DNA of 42,801 nucleotides from an uncultured Alphaproteobacteria bacterium (GTDB taxonomy: Bacteria > Pseudomonadota > Alphaproteobacteria > HIMB59 > GCA-002718135). The notes below the pieces were generated by a model. It ran no database searches. It was not told where the DNA came from and saw only the letters and a list, made by a program, of their open reading frames with translations. Location of the stretch: positions 1 to 42,801 of the forward strand of contig CACBQR010000004.1 in the NCBI GenBank assembly GCA_902541435.1, given 5' to 3'. A program made the translations under genes and the position numbers. This document shows positions 17,483 to 25,791 of the stretch, in pieces. How positions within the stretch are numbered: position 1 is the first letter of the stretch; the number at the start of each line of letters is the position of its first letter.

Positions 17483-18469
17483 ATGATTAAAGAAGAAAAT
17501 TTTGGATATAGAGATAAAAGAGGCCACTTCGTTCCTAAAGAAGCAGCTGATAAAAATCCCATATGGATACTTCCTTTTAATTTAAAAAAAATTTTAGATT
17601 GGTTTATCTTTTCGTATATTTTTTCTTGGAATCTTGTTTACTTAGCTGTTGTATTTATCGCTTACTATTTTTTTACACCTGCGCTTTCCGAAATGAAAAA
17701 TCTTTCACCAGGTTGGATTTCTGAAATTTTAATTCGGAACTATGTAATTGGTACAATTTTTTTTAGTTTAATACATATACCTCTTTACGTAAAAAAATCT
17801 CAGGGAATTAAATTTAAATTTAATCCAAACTGGCCAGAAAAAATTCAAAAGATTTTTACATTTAATAAACAAATATTTGATAATTTATTTTGGAGTTTGT
17901 TTTGGGGTGTTCCAATTTGGACAGCTTACGAGGTTTTATCTTTTTGGTTTTATGCTTCTGGTTTGGTGCCTTTTATTAAATTTAGTGAAGCACCAATTTA
18001 TTTCTTTATTATTCTTTTACTAATTCCAGCATTTAGAGATGCTCACTTTTATTTAATTCATCGATTCTTGCATTTTAAATTTATGTACAAAATTGCTCAT
18101 TCTGTTCATCATCGAAATGTTAATCCTGGACCTTGGTCTAGCCTATCAATGCATCCTATTGAACATTTATTATATTTTTCTGGTGTTATCATTCATTGGG
18201 TTATTCTCTCACATCCACTACATGCTACTTATCATTTATTTCATGCGGGCCTAGGATCAGCAAATGGTCATATAGGTTTTAAGCAAATGATGATTAATGA
18301 TAAGAGAGCAATAGATCTCAGTAATTATAATCATTATCTTCATCATAAATATTTTGAGGTAAATTACGGAAATCTCATGATTCCTTTTGATCAATGGTTT
18401 GGAACTTATCATGATGGATCCAAAGAAATGCATGAAAAAATGCTTAAAAGAGTTAGTATTAAAAACTAA
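17483..18469 (+). CDS. sterol desaturase / fatty acid hydroxylase family protein
   Basis: A 328-residue membrane di-iron oxygenase with about four or five hydrophobic helices. The histidine clusters of the superfamily are all visible: HFYLIHRFLHF, IAHSVHHRNVNPGP, MHPIEHLLY and HYLHHKYFEVNYGN. These enzymes hydroxylate or desaturate sterols, hopanoids, carotenoids or fatty acyl chains using O2. The C-terminal FDQWFGTYHDG is typical of the bacterial branch. The substrate is not evident. It stands alone 57 bases after the ligase gene and is followed by the regulatory region of the sialic acid operon. It carries no visible link to sialic acid metabolism. Confidence 0.88.
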   Translation: MIKEENFGYRDKRGHFVPKEAADKNPIWILPFNLKKILDWFIFSYIFSWNLVYLAVVFIAYYFFTPALSEMKNLSPGWISEILIRNYVIGTIFFSLIHIPLYVKKSQGIKFKFNPNWPEKIQKIFTFNKQIFDNLFWSLFWGVPIWTAYEVLSFWFYASGLVPFIKFSEAPIYFFIILLLIPAFRDAHFYLIHRFLHFKFMYKIAHSVHHRNVNPGPWSSLSMHPIEHLLYFSGVIIHWVILSHPLHATYHLFHAGLGSANGHIGFKQMMINDKRAIDLSNYNHYLHHKYFEVNYGNLMIPFDQWFGTYHDGSKEMHEKMLKRVSIKN

Positions 18470-18492
18470 TTTTCCTTAACAATTTCAATCAG

Positions 18493-18573
18493 TTAGCTAG
18501 CTTTAATCTGTATCATTTTATACCTTGTTTAAAGGTTAACATTATGTTTATATGGAAATTATATGCTAGCTAA
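18493..18573. promoter_or_regulatory. candidate promoter and paired operator of the sialic acid transport operon
   Basis: The inverted repeat TTAGCTAGC (18493-18501) and GCTAGCTAA (18565-18573) lies upstream of the binding protein gene; each arm contains the palindrome GCTAGC. Between the arms, TTAACA (18536-18541) could be a -35, with TATATG at 18560-18565 as a poor -10 at 18 bases. The second arm would then lie at the transcript start, as a repressor site does. The nature of the regulator is unknown and none is encoded in the window. Confidence 0.4.
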
Positions 18574-18601
18574 TAGTGTATTTTACTCAATAGGAGGAAA
18601 T

Positions 18602-20209
18602 ATGAAAAAACTATATGTGGTTATAGTTGCAGTGTTGGCTCATCTGATGTTCATTTCATCAGCTTCAGCACAACCTACAAACAGTAACCAATTATCCGAT
18701 CCTCGTGTTAGACAAGCTTTGTGTATGGCTATTGACATGAAAACAATCGGTGAAACATTATTTGAAGATCAAATCATAATGGCGGATAGTTTATTACCAA
18801 ACGGTCCAATGAAGTCTCCAAATCTACCTGATTACAGTTACAATCCTGAAAAGGCTCGTCAACTTTTAGCAGAAGCAAATTGGGACTCTAATAGAGAACT
18901 TGATATGGTTTTCTATTATGGAGATCAGCTAACAGCTGACTTCATGGCCGCAATTCAAGCATACTTTGCTGATGTTGGTGTTAAAATGACTTACCGTCTA
19001 TTACAAGGTGATGTGGGTGCACAACTTAATTCAGTTCCTGATGATGGTGTGAACGGACCAGCTGCTGTTGACTATGACTTAGGTTATGGTGCTCGTGCAG
19101 CAATTGCAATGCAAGAGTATTACAATACTTTTAAAACAGGTCTAAATCCACAAACTCCTGGTGATCCAAAAATGGACGCGCTAATTGAAAAAATCAATTC
19201 AAGTGCAGATCCAGAAGTTCTAAAACCTGCTTTCTTTGAAATACAAGAATATCAAATGGAGCAAGTTAACATTTGTCCATTGTACTATCAAAAATTATTC
19301 ATCTATGAGAGTAATAAAGTTGATAGAAATGGTGGAGCATATGGTAACGCTCAGTATAACTATAACTGGGGAATTACTGATTGGAACGTAAGTGGTGGTA
19401 CATTACAAACTAACACTGGTCCAGTTGAATTCTTTGAACAGCCTTGGTACAACCTTGGTTTATGGATTCACAACAAAGTTGTATTCGATAGACTATTAGT
19501 TGCTGATGGTGCGTTACAACCAGTTGGATGTTCAGCTTGTGAAAGTTATGAATTAGCTGCTGATGGTTTAAGTTTAACATTTAAACTAAAAGATGGTCTT
19601 ACTTTCCATGATGGAAACGATGTAACTGTTGAAGATGTAGCATGGAGTATTCGTACCGCTATGAAAGCACCGCAAATGCACGCTCTAATTGGAAACACAG
19701 TTGGATCAATCAAAGGTGCTGATGCATTTAAAGATGGCTCAACTGATGATGTTTCTGGTATTAAATACAATATTGCAGACAGAGTTATTACGTTAGAATT
19801 AACAAAAATTGATCCTAACATCTTAACTACTTTCACTCAATTTGCTATTTTACCTAAGCACTTATTAGGTGATGTTGATCCTTTGAAATTCCAACAAAGT
19901 GATTTCTGGCAAATGCCAATAGGATCTGGAGCATTCAAAATTACTGAAGTTAAAATGAACGACTTTGCGAAGTTCGAACCTTTTGACGGCTATCATGGCG
20001 GTAAAGCTGGTTTTGATATCATTGCTTACCCAAGTTATGATGGTGATGGTAACTTAATTAAGAATGCTGCTGCAGGAAAAATGGACTACGGATTTACCAA
20101 AAACGTAGCCGATGTTGCTGCACTAGATGCTATGGACAACATGGGAACTAAAGCTGTTGATATCCCTTATACTCGTATGATGTGGATTATGCAGTATCCA
20201 AAACCATAG
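18602..20209 (+). CDS. ABC transporter substrate-binding protein, SBP family 5, circularly permuted
   Basis: A 535-residue exported solute receptor. The ATG at 18602 has a perfect AGGAGG at 18592-18597; a longer frame from 18563 lacks support. Signal peptide 1-23 ends in ASA. Unlike DppA, OppA or SatA, the halves are swapped. Residues 30-264 are the usual C-terminal part (SDPRVRQALCMAIDMKTI, YSYNPEKARQLLAEANWD, a late ICPLYYQKLFIY strand). Residues 265-535 are the usual N-terminal part (GGTLQTNTGP, LTFKLKDGLTFHDGNDVTVEDVAWSI, FAILPKHLLG, MPIGSGAFKI, FDGYHGGKAGFDII). The protein ends in TRMMWIMQYPKP, which in ordinary family members runs directly into the DPRVRQAL block. Neighbours (permeases, ATPases, NanA, NanE, NanK) point to sialic acid or a sialoside as ligand. 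Expression signals and the signal peptide are intact, so it is not a broken gene. Confidence 0.9.
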   Translation: MKKLYVVIVAVLAHLMFISSASAQPTNSNQLSDPRVRQALCMAIDMKTIGETLFEDQIIMADSLLPNGPMKSPNLPDYSYNPEKARQLLAEANWDSNRELDMVFYYGDQLTADFMAAIQAYFADVGVKMTYRLLQGDVGAQLNSVPDDGVNGPAAVDYDLGYGARAAIAMQEYYNTFKTGLNPQTPGDPKMDALIEKINSSADPEVLKPAFFEIQEYQMEQVNICPLYYQKLFIYESNKVDRNGGAYGNAQYNYNWGITDWNVSGGTLQTNTGPVEFFEQPWYNLGLWIHNKVVFDRLLVADGALQPVGCSACESYELAADGLSLTFKLKDGLTFHDGNDVTVEDVAWSIRTAMKAPQMHALIGNTVGSIKGADAFKDGSTDDVSGIKYNIADRVITLELTKIDPNILTTFTQFAILPKHLLGDVDPLKFQQSDFWQMPIGSGAFKITEVKMNDFAKFEPFDGYHGGKAGFDIIAYPSYDGDGNLIKNAAAGKMDYGFTKNVADVAALDAMDNMGTKAVDIPYTRMMWIMQYPKP

Positions 20210-20223
20210 TTAATTTAATCATT

Positions 20224-20257
20224 AAAGCTGAGGCATACGCCTCAGCTTTCTTTTTTT
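20224..20257 (+). terminator. rho-independent terminator after the substrate-binding protein gene
   Basis: AAAGCTGAGGC (20224-20234), loop ATAC, GCCTCAGCTTT (20239-20249), then C and seven T. The 11-bp stem is perfect. It stands inside the transport operon, between the binding protein and the permeases, and would lower permease expression relative to the binding protein by partial termination. Confidence 0.92.
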
Positions 20258-20277
20258 AATAATAACGGAAAGTAAAA

Positions 20278-21243
20278 GTGACCACTTATATTATTCAACG
20301 TTTATTTATTTTCTTTCCGATGTTGCTTGTCATAAGTTTTCTTGTTTATTCAGGATTAGAATTATCACCTGGCGATGCTGTTTCACATATGATCAGTCCT
20401 GAACTCGCATCAACTATTACTGCGGAACAACTTGATGCAATGCGTGAAGCGTATGGGCTAAATCAAAGTTTCCTTACAAGATACTGGATTTGGTTAACTA
20501 GTATGGTTCAAGGAGACATGGGTTATTCTATGGCTGGTGGTGTTGCTATCTCTGAAATAATGGTAAAAACAGTTCCTGCAACTTTAGAGCTATCTATGGT
20601 AGCTTTATTTTTCTCAACAATTTTAGGTTGTTCTTTAGGAGTTATTAGTGCTCTTAAAAGAGGTTCTGGTACTGATAATTCTCTTACGGTTGCTGGAATG
20701 GCTGGAGTTTCTATACCTGAATTTTTTTTTGGACTTGTAGCTATTCTTTTATTTGCAATCGAATTAAAATGGCTTCCCGTTGGAGGTAGATTATTACCTC
20801 ATTATGAAACACTTTGGGATCGTATACCAAATATTGTTCTCCCCTCTTTAGTATTGGCATTAATGATGACTGCAGGAGCTATGCGTTATGCACGCTCATC
20901 AATGTTAGATGTTTTAGCACGAGAATTTATTACTACTGCTCGATCAAAAGGAATGCCTGAGTGGAGAGTAAATATATTACACGGATTTAGAGTAGCCCTA
21001 ACACCTGTTGTTGTACTAATTGGTTTTCGTCTACCTTTACTTATAGGGGGATCAACTATTATCGAACAAGTTTACCAATGGCCAGGAATTGGGAGTATGT
21101 TTATTCGCTCTGTGCGTGCTTCTGATTATCCTTTAGTTATGACAATTTCACTAATGTATGTTTTTGTTGTTCTTACAGCAAGTTTAATAATAGATGTTTT
21201 AACAGCGTTAATTGACCCAAGAGTTAGGTTAGGAAAAGAATAA
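20278..21243 (+). CDS. ABC transporter permease, DppB type
   Basis: A 321-residue inner-membrane permease starting with GTG at 20278, 20 bases after the terminator T-run. Six transmembrane helices. The N-terminus IIQRLFIFFPMLLVISFLVYSGLELSPGD is characteristic of DppB/OppB-like subunits. The cytoplasmic EAA loop is in TTARSKGMPEWRVNILHGFRVALTPV, and it ends in the conserved LIDVLTALIDPRVRLG. With the following permease it forms the translocation pore of a peptide/sialic-acid type ABC importer. Its stop overlaps the next start by one base (TAATG). Confidence 0.95.
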   Translation: MTTYIIQRLFIFFPMLLVISFLVYSGLELSPGDAVSHMISPELASTITAEQLDAMREAYGLNQSFLTRYWIWLTSMVQGDMGYSMAGGVAISEIMVKTVPATLELSMVALFFSTILGCSLGVISALKRGSGTDNSLTVAGMAGVSIPEFFFGLVAILLFAIELKWLPVGGRLLPHYETLWDRIPNIVLPSLVLALMMTAGAMRYARSSMLDVLAREFITTARSKGMPEWRVNILHGFRVALTPVVVLIGFRLPLLIGGSTIIEQVYQWPGIGSMFIRSVRASDYPLVMTISLMYVFVVLTASLIIDVLTALIDPRVRLGKE

Positions 21244-22157
21244 TGGCAAAGTCTTCACTAGATAAGAAATTTGATCAAATAAGAAAACGTGAAGAGGAAA
21301 AAACTTTTTCTACAAAAAAAAGAAGTAGAATAGTTAATAAATTTTTAAATAACCGTTTAGCGGTTTTAGGTTTAATCATTTTTACAATAATTATTTTAGC
21401 TTCTATTTTTGCTCCTCTTCTCTCACCATATGATCCAATGCGAGTAGATTTACGTTCTATGAGACAACCGCCATCGTTTGATCATTGGTTTGGAACAGAT
21501 AGTACAGGACGAGATGTGTTTACAAGGGTCTTATTTGGAGGCAGAGTTTCAATATTTATCGGTTTAGGAAGTGCTATTCTATCAGCTGTTGTGGGAATAG
21601 CGGTTGGTTGTTACGCTGGATATAAAGGTGGTTGGATTGATGTTATTGCTCTTAGAATTTCTGAAATATTTATGTCTTTCCCTCAAATTATTTTAGTTTT
21701 ATTACTCGTATCCATCACAGGTCAAAGTTTATTTAATTTAATGGCCATATTTATCCTTACAGGTTGGGGAGGTATGTACAGGCTTGCTCGAGCTAGAATG
21801 TTGTCTTTAAGAGAGGAAGAATATGTTCAGGCACTAAGAAGTTTTGGCTTATCTACATTTACGATATGCTACAAACATATGTTGCCGAATGCATTAAGTC
21901 CCATAATGGTCAATATTACTCTATCAACAGCAATGTTTATTTTAACAGAAGCAGGACTAAGTTTTCTAGGTTTAGGGGTACCGTTAAATATTCCTACATG
22001 GGGAAATATTTTAAATGTTGCACAAGATATTTTAATTTTACAAAACTATTGGTGGATGTGGGGACCAGTTGGAATTGTTATTTCAGTTTTTGTTCTTTGT
22101 GTTAATTTTATAGGAGATGGTCTACGAGATTCAACAGATCCATCACAGCAAGGTTAG
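21243..22157 (+). CDS. ABC transporter permease, DppC type
   Basis: A 304-residue second permease. A basic N-terminal tail of about 30 residues is followed by the first helix and the DppC hallmark LLSPYDPMRVDL, then HWFGTDSTGRDVFTRVLFGGRVSI. The EAA loop is at QALRSFGLSTFTICYKHMLPNALSPIMV, and it ends GDGLRDSTDPSQQG. It pairs with the DppB-type subunit encoded just upstream and is followed after two bases by the first ATPase gene. Confidence 0.95.
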   Translation: MAKSSLDKKFDQIRKREEEKTFSTKKRSRIVNKFLNNRLAVLGLIIFTIIILASIFAPLLSPYDPMRVDLRSMRQPPSFDHWFGTDSTGRDVFTRVLFGGRVSIFIGLGSAILSAVVGIAVGCYAGYKGGWIDVIALRISEIFMSFPQIILVLLLVSITGQSLFNLMAIFILTGWGGMYRLARARMLSLREEEYVQALRSFGLSTFTICYKHMLPNALSPIMVNITLSTAMFILTEAGLSFLGLGVPLNIPTWGNILNVAQDILILQNYWWMWGPVGIVISVFVLCVNFIGDGLRDSTDPSQQG

Positions 22158-22159
22158 TA

Positions 22160-23173
22160 ATGGAAGATAAAAATAATATAGCGCTTTCAGTTAGAGATCT
22201 TAAAACTTTTTTTTATACTAATAATCGATGCAACAAAGCAGTTAATGGAGTTTCCTTTGATGTTGAAAAAGGTAAAACACTTTGTATCGTTGGTGAAAGT
22301 GGTTGTGGTAAAAGTGTTACCGCAGCTACAATTATGCAATTACTTCCAACACTATCAAGAATTGAAGAGGGTGAAATTAAATTTCAAAAAGATAATAAAA
22401 TTATCAATATTGAAAAATTAGAAAAAAATGGAAAAGAGATGCGAGAAATTAGGGGCTCAGATATTGCAATGATATTCCAAGATCCCATGACAGCACTTAA
22501 TCCTGTGTACACAGTTGGATTTCAAATAAGTGAAAATCTTAAGTATCATACTAATCTCAATAAAAAAGAAATAAGGGAAAAGTGTATTTCTCTTCTCAAT
22601 GACATGGGCATACCACTTCCAGAAAAAAGAGTTGATGAATATCCTCACAGTTATTCTGGAGGGATGAGGCAAAGAGCAATGATAGCAATGGCCATGGCTT
22701 GTAATCCAAAAATATTAATTGCAGATGAGCCAACAACAGCTCTAGATGTTACAATTCAAGCACAAATATTTGAGCTAATGGATAAATTAAAAAAAGAAAA
22801 TGATACGGCTATTATTCTTATAACGCATGATATGGGAGTTGTAGCAGAATTAGCTGATAATGTTGCAGTCATGTATATGGGAAACATTGTTGAAGCTGGA
22901 ACAGCAGACGACGTTTTAAGACGACCAACACACCCCTATACTAAAGCTCTATTGGAGTCAGTACCTGTACTTGGAAGAGGGAAGAATCAAGATATTAATC
23001 CTATTAAAGGATCAACACCTGATCCCTACAACAGACCTATTGGTTGTCAATTTGCTCCAAGGTGCAATTGGCAAACAGAAAGTTGTGACGTGATGCCAGA
23101 AATCACACAAATAAATGAAACTCACCAAGTAAGATGTCACAAGTACGAACAATTTTTTGAGAAATATAAATGA
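22160..23173 (+). CDS. ABC transporter ATP-binding protein, DppD type
   Basis: A 337-residue ATPase of the oligopeptide/dipeptide class. Walker A GESGCGKSV, Q-loop IFQDPMTALNPV, signature YSGGMRQRAMIAMAMA, Walker B ILIADEPTTALD and H-loop ITHDMGVV are all intact. The C-terminal extension is the oligo_HPY region with spaced Cys (GCQFAPRCNWQTESCD, later VRCHKY) that can hold an Fe-S cluster in some members. It drives import by the adjacent permeases together with the next ATPase. It overlaps that gene by four bases (ATGA). Confidence 0.95.
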   Translation: MEDKNNIALSVRDLKTFFYTNNRCNKAVNGVSFDVEKGKTLCIVGESGCGKSVTAATIMQLLPTLSRIEEGEIKFQKDNKIINIEKLEKNGKEMREIRGSDIAMIFQDPMTALNPVYTVGFQISENLKYHTNLNKKEIREKCISLLNDMGIPLPEKRVDEYPHSYSGGMRQRAMIAMAMACNPKILIADEPTTALDVTIQAQIFELMDKLKKENDTAIILITHDMGVVAELADNVAVMYMGNIVEAGTADDVLRRPTHPYTKALLESVPVLGRGKNQDINPIKGSTPDPYNRPIGCQFAPRCNWQTESCDVMPEITQINETHQVRCHKYEQFFEKYK

Positions 23174-24177
23174 AAAAAGAGATACTTAAATTACGCGGTG
23201 TAAAAGTACATTTTCCAGTGCAAGCAGGTGTGTTTAATCGTGTTGTAGGACATGTTTTGGCTGTTGACGGTGTAGATTTAGATATTTTTAGAGGTGAAGT
23301 TTTAGGTCTAGCTGGAGAAAGTGGTTGTGGAAAGACAACTCTTGGTAAAGCCATCCTAAGATTGGTAGAACCTACAGATGGAGAAGTAAAATATATTTCA
23401 CAAGATGATGATGAGACAGAATTAACATCTTTAGAAAAAAAAGATATGGATCCATTTCGAAAGAAGTTACAAATAGTCTTTCAAGATCCGCACTCCTCTC
23501 TTAATCCTTCATTTACAATTTTTGGCTCACTTCAAGATCCATTAAAAAAATTTGGTATAAAATCAAAAGAGGAAAGAAGAAAAATTATTGGTGATCTCCT
23601 AGAAGCAGTAAATATGCGTAGAGAATATATGGATAGATATCCTCATGAATTTTCAGGAGGACAAAGACAAAGAATTGGTATTGTCAGAGCTTTATGTCTT
23701 GAGCCGGAACTTATAGTTTGTGATGAAGCGGTTAGTGCTCTTGATGTATCAATTCAGGCACAAGTTCTAAAATTATTAATGCAACTTAAGAAAGAAAAAA
23801 ATCTAACCTACCTTTTCATTACTCATGATTTGAGTGTAACAGAATATCTATGTGATCGAATTGCTGTTATGTATCTTGGGAGAATTGTTGAACTTTGTGA
23901 TTCTGAAGATCTATATAATAATACTCTTCACCCCTACTCTGAAGCTTTGATTTCAGCTATCCCAGTTGCAGATCTAGACAAACAAACGAAAAGAATTGTT
24001 TTGGAAGGAGATGTACCAAGTCCAGTTAATCCACCTAAAGGCTGTCCTTTTCATCCTCGGTGTCCTAAAGCAACTGACATTTGTAAAACTGAGGTACCAA
24101 CATTAAAAAAATATTCAACAAATGGTAATGAACACTATGCATCTTGCCACTTAATTGATTTACCCGAAATTAGCTAA
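23170..24177 (+). CDS. ABC transporter ATP-binding protein, DppF type
   Basis: A 335-residue second ATPase. The N-terminus LRGVKVHFPVQAG is of the DppF/OppF type. Walker A GESGCGKTT, Q-loop VFQDPHSSLNPS, signature FSGGQRQRIGIVRAL, Walker B LIVCDEAVSALD and H-loop ITHDLSV are present, with the C-terminal Cys region GCPFHPRCPKATDICK. Walker B has DEA-V-SALD where many members have DEP-x-SALD, a common variant. It ends directly before the nanA start (no gap), so transport and catabolism are transcribed together. Confidence 0.95.
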   Translation: MKKEILKLRGVKVHFPVQAGVFNRVVGHVLAVDGVDLDIFRGEVLGLAGESGCGKTTLGKAILRLVEPTDGEVKYISQDDDETELTSLEKKDMDPFRKKLQIVFQDPHSSLNPSFTIFGSLQDPLKKFGIKSKEERRKIIGDLLEAVNMRREYMDRYPHEFSGGQRQRIGIVRALCLEPELIVCDEAVSALDVSIQAQVLKLLMQLKKEKNLTYLFITHDLSVTEYLCDRIAVMYLGRIVELCDSEDLYNNTLHPYSEALISAIPVADLDKQTKRIVLEGDVPSPVNPPKGCPFHPRCPKATDICKTEVPTLKKYSTNGNEHYASCHLIDLPEIS

Positions 24178-25107
24178 ATGTCTAAATATGATCCAAAAGA
24201 TCTAAATGGTGTTATGCCTGCTATGATCACATCGATTAATAAAGATGAAACTATAAACAAGGAAGGTTTAAGAAAAATAATCAATCATTTAATAGACGAA
24301 AATGTTAATGGCTTGTACGTAACTGGTAGTACAGGTGAAACTTTTTTAATGTCACCAGAAGAAAAAAAAGAGGTGCTTGATATTATTGTTGAAGAAGTAA
24401 ATAGCAGAGTTCCTGTTATTGCGCATGTTGGATCTATTGGAACTAAAATTACAACTGATCTAGCAAAATATGCCACTCATGCTGGAGTCGACGCTTTATC
24501 AGCATTGCCACCTTTTTATTATAATTTTTCTAATGAAGAGATTTATAATTATTATAGTGACATAGCTCAATCCTCACATTTGCCAATTATTATATATAAT
24601 ATTAGTCACGCAAATTTGATGGACATTGATATGTTAAAAAGATTGGCCGCTATAGATAATATTAAAGGAGTTAAATATACGGCAGCAACTCATTTTAATT
24701 TTGAGAAAATAAAAAAAGAAATTGGAGCATATTTTAAAATTTATTCTGGTATGGATGAAATGGCTATCTCTGGTCTGATATCAGGTGCTGATGGTATGAT
24801 TGGATCATTTTATAATTTAATGCCAGAAATGTTTGTAGGAATTTTTGAAAATATAAAAAATGGTGATGTTGTTGAGGCAAAAAAATTACAAGACAAAGTC
24901 AATATGATCATTTTGTATGCATTAAAAAAATCAGGTTATCCATTTATTAAAATGGGATTAAGTTGGATGGGAATTGATTCAGGGTATGTAAGGAAACCTT
25001 TTTCAAGTATTGTCAATACAGAGATAGAAAAAGAAATAAAAGATGATTTAAAAAAATTAGTATCGGAAAATGATCTTTCAGAAATAAAATTTTTAAAAGC
25101 ATTATAA
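24178..25107 (+). CDS. nanA: N-acetylneuraminate lyase
   Basis: A 309-residue class I aldolase of the DapA superfamily that splits N-acetylneuraminate into pyruvate and N-acetylmannosamine. The carboxylate-binding motif GSTGET is at residues 50-55, Tyr140 in IIIYNI is the catalytic Tyr, and Lys166 in GVKYTAA forms the Schiff base. Long stretches match E. coli NanA: IAHVG, DALSALPPFYYNFSNEE, YSGMDE and SGADGMIGSFYN. These favour lyase over dihydrodipicolinate synthase. It sits between the importer genes and nanE, with eight bases to the next start. Confidence 0.95.
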   Translation: MSKYDPKDLNGVMPAMITSINKDETINKEGLRKIINHLIDENVNGLYVTGSTGETFLMSPEEKKEVLDIIVEEVNSRVPVIAHVGSIGTKITTDLAKYATHAGVDALSALPPFYYNFSNEEIYNYYSDIAQSSHLPIIIYNISHANLMDIDMLKRLAAIDNIKGVKYTAATHFNFEKIKKEIGAYFKIYSGMDEMAISGLISGADGMIGSFYNLMPEMFVGIFENIKNGDVVEAKKLQDKVNMIILYALKKSGYPFIKMGLSWMGIDSGYVRKPFSSIVNTEIEKEIKDDLKKLVSENDLSEIKFLKAL

Positions 25108-25115
25108 TTAACTCT

Positions 25116-25790
25116 GTGAAAAAAAATATTTTAAAAAAATTAAAAAATAAAATCATTGTATCATGTCAACCTAATGAAGGTGGGCCTCAAGACAAGACGT
25201 CTATTGTTGTTTCAATGGCAAAAGCTGCAATTATAGGAGGTTGTGGTGGTGTGCGAATTGAAGGAGAAAAAAATATACGAGCAGTCAAAAAAAATATTTC
25301 TTTACCAATAATTGGCATAATAAAAAATGACTTAGATAACTTTAAAGTTAGAATTACGCCTCTCTTAAAAGATGTCGATAAAATTATTAATAGTGGTGCA
25401 GATATAATAGCGTATGATGCTACAAATAGGAAAAGGCCTTTTTCAACAAAAGAAATTATTTTAAAAATTAAAAAAGCAAACCGTTTAGCTATGGCAGATT
25501 GCTCAAATCTAGATGATGCTAAAAATGCTATTTTAGAGGGTGCGGATATTATTGGAACAACACTTGCAGGCTATGTTGGTAAACAAGTGAAAGATACGGA
25601 TAAACCAAATATAAAATTAGTTAAAGAATTTAAAAAACTTAATTGCTTTGTAATGGCTGAAGGGCGTTACAACACTCCAGAGCTTGCAAAGCAAGCTATA
25701 CAAGAAGGAGCAGATGCAGTTACAATTGGAAGTGCTATTACGCGTATTGATAATATTACGAGTTGGTTTGTAAAAAAAATTAAAAATTAA
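25116..25790 (+). CDS. nanE: N-acetylmannosamine-6-phosphate 2-epimerase
   Basis: A 224-residue TIM-barrel epimerase converting N-acetylmannosamine 6-phosphate to N-acetylglucosamine 6-phosphate. It starts with GTG at 25116. Diagnostic segments shared with E. coli NanE are IIVSCQP, VRIEG, PIIGIIKNDL (catalytic Lys), ADIIAYDATNRKRP, MADCS, IIGTTLAGY, MAEGRYNTPE and AVTIGSAITRI. It follows nanA by eight bases and precedes nanK by one base. Length and motifs are complete. Confidence 0.96.
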   Translation: MKKNILKKLKNKIIVSCQPNEGGPQDKTSIVVSMAKAAIIGGCGGVRIEGEKNIRAVKKNISLPIIGIIKNDLDNFKVRITPLLKDVDKIINSGADIIAYDATNRKRPFSTKEIILKIKKANRLAMADCSNLDDAKNAILEGADIIGTTLAGYVGKQVKDTDKPNIKLVKEFKKLNCFVMAEGRYNTPELAKQAIQEGADAVTIGSAITRIDNITSWFVKKIKN

Positions 25791-25791
25791 A

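Noticed and set aside
18563-18601. Longer N-terminus for the substrate-binding protein starting at 18563
   Set aside because: The extra 13 codons would cover the operator arm and the AGGAGG ribosome site, and would spoil the signal peptide. The ATG at 18602 is clearly better.
18602-20209. The swapped order of the binding protein as an assembly error of two tandem SBP genes
   Set aside because: Collapse of two tandem genes would give signal peptide-N-C order again, not signal peptide-C-N. A new signal peptide, ribosome site, in-frame junction and terminator are all in place. Read support should still be checked.
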